From contig CAJNYU010004543.1 in the NCBI GenBank assembly GCA_905331475.1, positions 1 through 64,000 of the forward strand: DNA of 64,000 nucleotides, written 5' to 3'. Positions 14,609 through 24,130 of the stretch are shown in pieces; the stretch's first letter is position 1; each line of letters opens with the position of its first letter. Below the pieces are notes generated by a model. That model had not been told where the DNA came from and did no database searches. It saw nothing but the letters and a program-made list of their open reading frames with translations. The translations under genes and the position numbers were made by a program. This DNA comes from Rotaria socialis. Taxonomy: Eukaryota; Rotifera; Eurotatoria; Philodinida; Philodinidae.

Positions 14609-14990
14609 CGCAATAGTGATGATAATTACGAAACTTAGAATTAGAATTAATCAATTCAAATGCAACACGGGCCTGTTTCAAAAGAAAAAGTAAATAAATA
14701 AACATATTAGCAACCAATAGCAATGTGAGATTTTTCTCCAACATGATACATGACAAAATCAGATTAAAAGAGGTCGCTAGATTTCGTTTTCATATCTTAT
14801 CTTATCTTATCTTCTCGTACACGATTTCATATGGATATTTGTATAAAAAACAATCATTTATCAAAGAGATTTATATGCAGTCAACTTTTATTTCTTAGCT
14901 GATATAGATAACATAATTACAAAATAGATTTTCTGGCTTGAATGCTACATAAAATACGAATGTGAGTCTACATTAAAATGTTGTTCTTAT

Positions 14991-16387
14991 TTAATTTTTG
15001 TAATTTCGTGGATTGAGAGCATCGAGAACTTGATTGAGATCACCTTTTTTTGCTCGAATCAATTCACTGAGTACACCATTTGTATCAACAAAGCCCATTG
15101 CAGTCATTCGTTCAACACATTCGCCAATTTTCTTGTGTTCTTGAGCTAGTGGTTCATCGCTTGTAGCACTTGTTGCTGCTGCTGCTGCTGAAGGTACTAC
15201 CGGTGGTTGAAACATAGGACCCAACATCGTTTGAAGTTGTTCAAGTAAATTACCAAATGCTGGCGGCGGAGCAGCTGCAGCCGATGAAGGTACTGAAGCT
15301 GGTGGGGCAGTTGGTTTAGGTTCAGCGCTTGTATTATTACTTATTGTTTCTTCTTCTTTCTTTTCCTTGGTTCCATGTTGTTCCGTTGGGTTTTGCGTTT
15401 GTTTATTATCCACAAAATAGTCACAATCAATTCCAAAAGGTGAAAGAACTTCACGAAGAAATTCGCCAACATGTTCGAGGAGGGCACTTTGATCAACAGG
15501 TTTGTCAGCTTGTTCACCAGTTTTAAATCGATTGATGATTTCATTAACTTTTTCCGTACGTAAATATGCAGGTAAATGAGCTTCAATTAGTTCAGCTAAT
15601 TCTTTACCCTTAAATTGACTCAGAAAACTAGTCATATCGGCTGGCATTTGAAAACCAGTTGCACCATCTTGTTGTTGATGCATGAATTGGCTCCATGCAC
15701 GAGGACCACCACCACAGAATCGACCACGACCAAATGACCCACGGCCACAACGGCGATGCCCACCGAAGAAACCAGGAAATGAACGATTGGGTTTCACTAA
15801 TTTCGCCATATTGTGTTCAGGATGAAGATTTTTATCCATGCATGCTTGACATAAATCATAATCCGGACATTCCATGCATCTATATAAAAAGAAACATGAA
15901 TTTGATAATGCAGAGAGAACAAAAAAAATAAATAAAAGAAACGATTGCGAAACTTACTTGTAACGATTACCAACTACTGAACCTTGACAACCATCACAAG
16001 TAATACCAGTATGAGCTGTTGTATTTGGAGTTGCTTCTTCAGCATTTTTAACTTTTGGTTTAACATAAACTTTAAGTGTACCACCAAGTGGAACAGTACT
16101 TAAAGCCGATCCTAATTCATCATCAGATGAAAATGTAATACGATCATTATCTTCATCTATGTATTGTAATGTAAATTGGCCTTGGGGATAATTGCTATTC
16201 AATTGAGTAATAGTTGCTTCCAAAGCTTGATAGACATTTTTGTTCGCTGATACATCGATCTATAAACAATTTATTTCAATTAAAATCAATAATTATTTAA
16301 ATAACTTACAGCAAATCGACGGATTTCTGGTTGTTTTTCAACCAGATCATTATAATAAGCTTTTACGATAACTTGTTGTGCAGACAT
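14991..16387 (-). CDS. SQSTM1: Sequestosome-1/p62-like autophagy receptor
   Basis: Three exons (16310-16387, 15958-16259, 14991-15879) join to 422 aa. Domain order is that of p62. The N-terminal PB1 domain has a basic lysine in VIVKAYYND and an acidic OPCA motif (DEDNDRITFSSDDEL). A ZZ zinc finger follows (CDGCQGSVVGNRYKC, then CPDYDLCQAC and H-x3-H), then a low-complexity Gly/Arg patch and an Ala/Pro-rich linker. The C-terminal UBA domain contains VERMTAMGF and LNQVLDALNP. In animals p62 polymerises through PB1, binds ubiquitin through UBA and delivers cargo to autophagosomes. I did not find a clear acidic-flanked W-x-x-L LC3-interacting motif, so that part is missing or diverged. Upstream lie a TATA box and stress-type elements (16443-16716). 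Confidence 0.9.
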
Positions 16388-16442
16388 GATGCTTGATGTG
16401 TGTCAGTTGATTTCAATGAACAAGACTACATTTGCGACTGCT

Positions 16443-16716
16443 TTTTATATACTCACGGGACGCGATCGATGAGTAATCAACAACAAAAATAGCAAAGAAA
16501 AAGATCGTTATATAAGAAAGAAACAGAACGGGCTGACGTGTCAGTCTTTCATGCTATAGAGAAATAAGAATCTAGAAGAATCTCCACGTGGTTTTACTCA
16601 TTGTGAAAAACGCTTCGCAATGCTGACAAGGCACTAAATTCCCTGGCACATACTTGCTAGTGAATCTATGAATGAGTAAATCATGTGAAATAACGAAAGA
16701 TTGTTCCAGAATATTC
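16443..16716 (-). promoter_or_regulatory. Probable p62 promoter: TATA box, E-box, ARE/MARE-like and heat-shock motifs
   Basis: Read toward the p62 start at 16387. TATATAAA lies at 16443-16450, about 55 bp before the ATG. CACGTG lies at 16585-16590. TGCTGACAAGGCA (16621-16633) resembles the Maf/NRF2 antioxidant element. TTCcaGAAtaTTC (16704-16716) is a perfect three-unit heat-shock element. Mammalian p62 is controlled by NRF2 and TFEB, so this combination fits a stress-inducible promoter, but the sites are only sequence matches. Confidence 0.5.
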
Positions 16717-16909
16717 CTAGGCATAAAGAGATGAGCTTCTTTTTATTGGCAAAAAGTTCAAATACAAAAATGAAATCCTAAAATCACTTACCTTTTTTTG
16801 AAAATGATTCTTTAGAAACCGATGAGTCATTCTTTATGTAAAACTTTCTTTTCTTGTTTTATAGATGGAGCTCATCTGAATGTTACTATGGATGCCATTC
16901 TTCTTATGT

Positions 16910-17172
16910 CATTCTAAAAAATCAAGACACTTCGATAAGACACTTCTAGTGTCTATTTTTCATTTATTTTGCTTGTGCGTCTAAAATCGGTCACCCGTTG
17001 ACACTTGGTACGTCTAGCTGAGACGCATACTATGTCTAAAAACAAGACGCATCACACGTCTCAGCTAGACGTGCCAAGTGTCAACGGGTGACCGATTTTA
17101 GACGCACAAGCAAAATAAATGAAAAATAGACGCATGAACCGTTTTGTAAGACGCTTGGCATTTTTTAGAGTG
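16910..17172. mobile_element. Foldback/MITE with 74 bp near-perfect hairpin stem
   Basis: Arms 16952-17025 and 17057-17130 are inverted copies (74 bp, one mismatch seen) around a 31 nt loop. The outer ends are imperfect inverted repeats starting CAYTCTAAAAAAT (16910 and the complement at 17172). GCGTCT/AGACGC words recur in the outer segments and loop. No open frame and no clear target-site duplication. The transcript would form a long double-stranded stem. Confidence 0.75.
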
Positions 17173-18225
17173 GTTGAAAGAATAAGAATGCGACTTTGTC
17201 ACGTTCCACGATTTGTTTTTCACAATCAGAGTATTATCTGAAATTCATCAGGAATGATTCTTCGCAGATGCGAATATAACAAAACAGCTTTCTTTAAATT
17301 TCTAATTCACACATGACAAAAATGTTCAGCTCGCAAGAGAAACTGTGGAGATAAACGAGAACAAATTGCATACAAATATTTACAATTTTTTTTTACTGCA
17401 TTCCAACGTAATTCTGCACTTGAACAACTACGGAAATAAATCTAAAAATCTATACTAATCGAATATCGAAATTAAATTAGAATCATCTGAAGAGAACAAT
17501 AATAGGTTATTATAGGATCAGAAAATCATGCATTCCATAAAAAAGAACAAATTCAAAAATTTTTCTCTTACATGTATGTCTTTGAATATAATTTAGTAAG
17601 AAATGTGATAGAAGATAATGTAATCTGAATAAACTGAAAAGTCTTTCAGTAAAATCTCGTCCACTTTTATTCTTCAATCGCATAGATTTTATCATAAAAT
17701 CTGAATAAAACATGATTGTAGAATACATATTTGTTGTTACCAATCAATGTTTCATCGATAATTTTTTCTCTCTTTGTTCAACAATATAATGAAAAAAATT
17801 AGAGTTTTATTTGCATGCCATGGAATTTCATCGTGTGCACATCCTAATATAACTTTGATTGTTTTTCTCTTATACTTTTTGATCCTTTAAATAGGCTACT
17901 TTTATAAGTAGATGAAAGCACATGACTGTTAGTGTGATAAGTATAATTACAAATTGCAGGATATGAAATCTTAATTATTAGGCTGGATTGCTTTCTTTTG
18001 AATTGAATCTTTGTGTGAAACATGCCATTATTCAGTCAAAAGAAACATGATTTTACCTTTTCTTCTTCTTCAAGTATTCTTAACAAAAAAAACAGGTTCT
18101 TTTTGACCCTCTATTATTAATAATAAAGATAAAAAAGTTGAAAAGTCGCATTATTAAAAAATAAAGACAAAAGAATTACTTTTATAAGATCGAAGGGCTA
18201 AAAATTTACTATCAAATTTTCACTT
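17173..18225. other. Intergenic stretch, nothing recognised
   Basis: About 1 kb of AT-rich sequence between the foldback element and the 3' end of the scramblase gene. It contains no coding frame with recognisable similarity and no tandem repeat longer than short homopolymers. Confidence 0.6.
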
Positions 18226-19419
18226 TTAGTATCGGAGCGCTCTACGTCGATTCGGTTCAGCAAAATGAGCAAAATCCTAAGATAGAAAAAGAGAGATAAC
18301 AGAAAAAAGAAGCAAAATATTCTTTTTACAATTAAAAATACAGCACCAAGTGCAACCACTTTCATTCGAACATCCAAATCCATTGGAAGTATTAGAAGAA
18401 GAAAACATTTTAGTTTTAATCTTTGCAACTATTTTCATACCTTTTATAGTCAATGAATATGCAGTCGTCAGGGCTTCTGCAATGAATCCATGATATTTCT
18501 TATGAAAATATATCCTATCTCCGATATACCATCGTTGCCAAGTAGCTATAACAACGAATTTCATAGGATAATAGGAAACGAATTAATTATTGCTAACGAT
18601 AAATTTATTTTCACAGCAACAAGCGTATGGCCAATCACATAAACATCCTGAACCAACAATTTTCAATACAACATTATCGGTTGCATCTTTAAGCGCGTAG
18701 TGTACACGACTAAAACTACATCTAGAAAGATAAATGATGTCGATGACAACCTTGATATCTTTTTTTCTTCTTCTCAGACATGCATTGTCGAGAAACGGAA
18801 CCGATTACAGTACCCGACGGAGATTCAACAATTATCTCATGACTGTATCCTGTTGTGCAAGCAAACCAACGATTACCTGCACAACATTTAAATTCATGTT
18901 TAATACAAATTATTTCCTAAAAATAATTCCTAGCATCGAAATTGAGAACATATTTTCTATTTCTACTTGATTTGTATTATCAACAACACGAACTTGGAAT
19001 GCACGAGTTGTTGGATAACACATACGTTGACAAGTATCTGATTCTAAATGATGTATACTATATGTATGTTCTTTTCTCTTCAGCGAATTCTACAAGCAAA
19101 TTGTTTGGCTTCAAATGCATAGTAAAATTGCTCATTTTTATCATTAAAAACTCCACACTTTGATTTAGGTGATAGTGATGTTAACACTAAGACGCAGAAA
19201 CTTTCAATCAATATATATATTAAGTACAATTCTGTTGTTTCCAATACTTTTACTCAACGAAACAACTTGCTAAACTGATAATGAATATAATAGTTTTAAT
19301 AAAGCTAGCGGACTTGAATCACCAGTTGGTTTATCCATCCGTTTATTTTTGACTCGAGGATTCATTACATAATTTCCTAACATATCATCAACTTGAGCCA
19401 TAAGTCCTACACGGTTCAT
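18226..19419 (-). CDS. Phospholipid scramblase family protein, split over many short exons
   Basis: Recognised by joining short minus-strand exons: 18967-19037 (CYPTTRAFQVRVVDNTNQ), 18780-18916 (KCCAGNRWFACTTGYSHEI, then SPSGTVIGSV), ~18615-18721 (VVLKIVGSGCLCDWPYACC), 18441-18545 (KYHGFIAEALTTAYSLTIK), 18330-18388 (PMDLDVRMKVVALGAVFLI) and 18226-18276 (DFAHFAEP...). This matches the PLSCR core: the cysteine-rich patch, the GKI-S-W-x-G-x-x-REA block, and the F-PLDLDVKMKAVxxGAxFLIDFxFFE terminus. The family is thought to move phospholipids between plasma-membrane leaflets in response to calcium, and has nuclear roles. An upstream exon ends at 19094, and MNRVGLMAQVDDML at 19419 is the likely start; the join between them is unresolved. 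The intron at 18389-18440 ends in AC rather than AG, and the donors at 18615 and 18780 are weak. The gene may therefore be decaying or unusually spliced. Confidence 0.65.
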
Positions 19420-21389
19420 TTTGAATTTTTTATTCGATGATTTACAAGTAATTTCAGTACTTTTAAATAGTCAAAAGAACAATGATTTGCAATACGTAAG
19501 AAAAAAAGAAAACGAATCTTTTTTGCTGCAACAGTATTTACTTTTTATGTCCATCACACTAAAAAAGTCTACGACGTTTGTACTGTTCTACACATATAGG
19601 AGTTGAGCGAAGAAACCTATCAAAGTTGAGTGCCATTATAATTTTGTTTATCCTTTTTTAAGTGACTGTGGATTCTACAGAAACGAAAAATCTTTTTTTT
19701 TGACAAAGCGCAATTGAGATGAAATATCTGGATTCATAATCAGCAAATATAAACTAGTTTTTATTTGTGATTAACAAAAAAAGATGAAAAAGAACAACAG
19801 ATTCTTGTACATGCGTTTAAAAGAAACAAAATTTAAAAAAAATGAAAACATCTCGTTGTCTTTTCTCTCTTTTTCTAGACTCTTCTTGTTCTGATTATTT
19901 TATCTAGAGTTGCTTTTAACGAAATTCGTTTGATCAATGGAAACAAACATCATGCCGGAATTTCTTAAGAGAAGAACGAACAAAGATCAGAGTGTATGCG
20001 GAAATGCAATGGCATGTCAAAACAAAACCCGTAGCAGTTACGCTCTATGCTGTCGTTCACATAATTTCATTCATGATTGAAATGTCGGTCTTCATTAGAT
20101 TTATGATCCAATGAAGTTTTCTTTATCATTAGTGTAGGCTTATCTGTTGTATTTCTTTATGACTAAACAAGATCTTAGATTCTTCTCGAGGCGTTAAATA
20201 TAAACTAAGATGTTTCTTTGTATATAATCCTCTCATTTTTTTCTTCTCCTTCTTCTGCTCTGCCATTTGATTTGATGCCATTAATAACGATGATATGTAT
20301 CACTAATATACGCACAAAAAAAAAAAATAATAATAAGCTTAGCAAGTACTTGTCGAAGTTTAGTAACTGAATTATTGATCGTCACCAATTATAATGTGTA
20401 CCGTAAGGAAATGATGTTTGTTAATCATTACGACTATTTGAAAGACGTGTAAGACAACAAAGAAAATTATTCAAAGGCGTAAAACTGTCTTTAATCTAGT
20501 AGAGTATTTTCTTATGCTTGTTATAGTATCTTTTATTATAATTTTTTTTTTACCTTGTAATTTGCCTTCTTTCTTTTATCCTGGTTAAGAATTAAAGACA
20601 CTTATGAGAGGCCATGTATAATTTACATTCATTAATAATTTTAAAAATTCGACATTATTAACTTCTTAAGTAGTCAGTCAATAATTCAATACTCTATTAG
20701 TTCGAGAGCGTTTCTATCAGGCACTCTTTAATGATAAGCACCCTGCGATTGTCTTCATCATTACTGGAATTTTATTGCGCTAACGATGGTTTTCCTTGTT
20801 TTCTCTTGCTGTGCAAACACAGTTTAGGCTCTTTTTTTTATCCTACTGTATAGATAGATAAATTAGCGAAACGCACAGCAAGGAAACTTGTGATATTGCA
20901 ATAAGATATACTACAAGTGTCCTCTTCTTTTCTTTTCTTTCTTTATTCTATGTTAGATCGAGTTTTTATATTTATAGACAATTCCTTTTCTGATTTTTCT
21001 CTCATTTCTATTGTTACTTTCATAGATGTATCAAAGTTAGTTTCATTTTTTCTATCGTATGGTTGTCTCATATTGAAGGATTCATTAGTTTTGCATCATA
21101 TTTCGAAAGAAAAGAGAAGCCAAGCAAACACTTTTTAGATACTACTCTTGATTTAATGCGAACTCTACGTTATGACAAAAAGCAATTTTTTTCCTTAGAT
21201 TCGCCTTTATGGTTTACTAGAACTAAGAATGGAAACCCTTACGAGTATAAATATTATTAGGGATGTCCATTAGCACGTTGGCTTCCCACATTTTCTCATC
21301 ACAAATTGTTTGTCTATACGTTTTAGATTGCCGGAGGACACTAAAATAACATAGAACATTATTTCATCTTCATTTTCAAAAATTCAACG
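19420..21389. other. Intergenic stretch between scramblase and GPCR genes
   Basis: About 2 kb, AT-rich, with poly-pyrimidine and poly-A tracts and no supportable gene. It must hold the divergent 5' regions of the flanking minus- and plus-strand genes. No motif stands out. Confidence 0.55.
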
Positions 21390-23718
21390 ATGGAATCATC
21401 ACAAACAAGTTCAAATCTAGCCCAAATCTATAGTTTATCATGTCAACAGATTGAAGAAATTCTCAAAGGTTTAAATACATCCGAATATGAATCGAAAAAT
21501 GCAACAATCGAAGGTCAATATATTTCTTTACGTTCACCCCATTGTGAACCTAAACCATATCCTGTTGTACATGGTCTTAGAAAATGGTCAGTAACAATAA
21601 TATTAGTGATATTTCTTGTATTTGGTTTGATTGGAAATACTTTATCAGCAACTATTATGTTCCGTCGTTCCCGTCGGGGACTTTCATCTTATTTTTATCT
21701 CGGATTATTAGCGATTATTGACATATGTATTCTCTATACTGGCTGTCTTTTATATATGCTTGAAACAACATTTAACTATCGTCCACAAATTTATTCAACT
21801 TTTATTTGTCGTCTAGCATTTTATATTCAACATTTATTTACTTATATATCGGCATGGCTTATTGTTGCTGTTACATTTGAACGTTTTATGGTTGTTCGAT
21901 TTCCATTTTCATCGATACGTATATGCCGCATGCATGTTGCATATAGAATAGCAATAATGATATTTATATTTTTTTCCTTATATTCAACGCATTATTTTTT
22001 TACAATGAATTTAATTCATATTAACTTACAAACAGATGCAGGTTACCATCCAAATTATATAGTTTGTGATGTTACCGTGCATCAAAATTTATTTGCATTT
22101 ATTGATCTATGCTTTTATAGCATTTTACCATCAATATTAATTCTTATATTTAATTTATTAATTATAATCACAATTTTTCATGCTATAAGAAAACGACGAG
22201 ACTATCTACAAGCAAATAGTTACACACCTTCAACAAATACATCACAACGAAATAAAAATAAAAGTTCATCAACAATGCGTACACAATTTTTACGTAGTCG
22301 ATCCGCAGGTTAGTGTTGTAAAAAAAACACGTTTTCCTTACTTGCTTACAATAAGACTTTTAATTGGCAGCATTTTTAAATAAATGCAAATTATTCTATT
22401 CTTATGAGTGACATTTGAAGTAACTGACTTGAAAGCATGTTGAGTCTCTAATTGCATTAATTGTTTGACAAAATAACAAAGAACAGAACGTCTTAGATAT
22501 TTGTTCTATATTTCTTTGCACTCATTAATAAGCTAGCACGAAGTGTTCACATTATTTCCGCACTCGCAGAGTAATTAACCTTCAAGCAATTTCTTTAAAT
22601 ATGCAGATGTTCATGGAACAATACCTTTGCTTTTGGGAAAAATAAAAAATACGAAGTTATTCGAATGCTATGTATGAGGAATATTTTATCATAATAAGTT
22701 TGACTACGCAAATTAACAAGCAGCCAAGTCTTTCATATTCGAACATGCAACATCATATTTATTATAATTTTCTTCACTATACAGGAATAGAAATTGCAAA
22801 AGTCAAACTGTTCTCTCTCTAAAAAAAAACAAATTCAAATTTATAACACATAATATAGTTTAATTTTTTAATGTTGATATACATATAGTTTACAATACTA
22901 CGCATCCCTACTGATTTTCCTGTTTACTTCCCATAACGTCCAGGTCTCTAACGTACTCTTCTGAAAAAGTCATGCGCGGAGAATTTTCCAGATTTAGTCT
23001 AATCATGATATCTATTATAGAATGACATAGAGTCTACAGCGGACTTGTTAAAAGCTTCCTCTTCAATGAAAACAAATCATCAATCTTATTTTTGTTTTGT
23101 TTTGTTTGTTAAGAATCAGTTCCAGTTGGTCGTTCACCCACTCAATTCAACAAGCAACGTTTATATCATATTCCAAGAAATAACAAATTTATCGAACAAA
23201 ACAATAAACCGAATACGAATCAAAAACATTTATTTGGCCCAATAAGCGCAACAGGAATCCGTTTAACATGTTTATTATTGATTGTATCATTTATATTTGT
23301 TATCTGTACGTTACCAATATCGATACGTTCATTGATAGCAAAATATTTACCTTCACAAAGATCTACAGCACATTGGCAAATAATACAAGTTTCTCTAACA
23401 TTATTAATGTATTTAAATCATGCTGTAAGATTGACTCTTTTTTTGTTTGCTTTCTTATTATAGGAATTTTTCTTTTAGGCTAACTTTATATTGTATTGTG
23501 TTACTGGTCGATCATTTCGTAGTGAATGTCGTAAGCTTATTTGTAATCTATGGCTATTAAAAGAATTACGTATATCATGTACCATGAGCGCTAATTCAGA
23601 TAAAAATATACATTATCAACATCAACGACTTATTCTCATGGATCGAAATCGTTATGTTCGTTCGCAACAACAACAACAACATTATATGAGTCCGATAATG
23701 AGAGGAAGGCCCTTGTAA
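21390..23718 (+). CDS. Class A (rhodopsin-like) G-protein-coupled receptor, neuropeptide type
   Basis: Three exons (21390-22308, 23120-23424, 23479-23718) join to 487 aa. An N-terminal extracellular region with NxT/NxS-like sites precedes seven membrane segments. TM1 carries LIGNTLSATIMF. The second cytoplasmic loop begins with TFERFMVVRFP, the E-R-F form of DRY. TM5 is long and hydrophobic (SILILIFNLLIIITIF), TM6 has FVICTLPISI, and TM7 has LNHAANFILYCVTGRSFRSE, with the NxxxY motif altered to NFILYC. The third loop is long and Lys/Arg/Gln-rich. The TM7 motif and C-terminal SFRSECRKL resemble invertebrate peptide (FMRFamide-like) receptors, a large family in bdelloids. The ligand is unknown. 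Intron 1 is unusually long (811 bp) for this window. Confidence 0.85.
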
Positions 23719-23851
23719 ATTACTGTTTACTTTCTCTGCTTAAGTTTTATTTTCATGATATTCTTTGACAAAGTCTTTCTCTTTCTTTTGCTGAGACAAT
23801 AAACAAAAGACAGAGAAACAAGAAGAAAAAATGGTATGTATTTGATCCCAT

Positions 23852-24130
23852 TCAAACGCTGATTGTCCATCCAACACGTTTACTTCGCTGTTCTTGTTTT
23901 TGTAAACTATCTGATGGAAAACATCTTAAACAGAGTTTTGTTATATTCAATGGATATTGTCGTTGTTTTTGACATAAACGTGAAATTAAATGTAACGATT
24001 TTACCAATAAAAATAAATCATGATTATATTTATTAGTACTCATACCATTTGTTGATGTTGACATTTCGTATGAATACTGAAAACTGATAAAGAATAAAAA
24101 TAAATATGCTACGAGAAGACGTAGTATCAT
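23852..24130 (-). CDS. Small secreted protein, possible peptide precursor
   Basis: A single open frame of 92 aa starting at MILRLLVAYLFLFFIS, a typical signal peptide. The preceding in-frame Ser-rich codons are less likely to be used. The mature part contains three cysteines (RLCQK, KLCLRCF) and ends QRSKRVGWTISV, with a dibasic KR that could release VGWTISV. It lies tail-to-tail with the GPCR gene, 133 bp from its stop. No family was recognised. It could be a secreted peptide precursor, or only a chance frame. Confidence 0.4.
   Translation of the reverse strand: MILRLLVAYLFLFFISFQYSYEMSTSTNGMSTNKYNHDLFLLVKSLHLISRLCQKQRQYPLNITKLCLRCFPSDSLQKQEQRSKRVGWTISV

Noticed and set aside
14609-14756. 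Long N-terminal extension of the MRPL48 frame (open to 14756)
   Set aside because: A start at 14608 in the correct frame gives a mitochondrial presequence and a canonical donor at 14538; the long frame is read-through in another phase.
18700-19163. Plus-strand frames opposite the scramblase exons
   Set aside because: Shadows; the minus-strand exon chain matches a known family while these match nothing.
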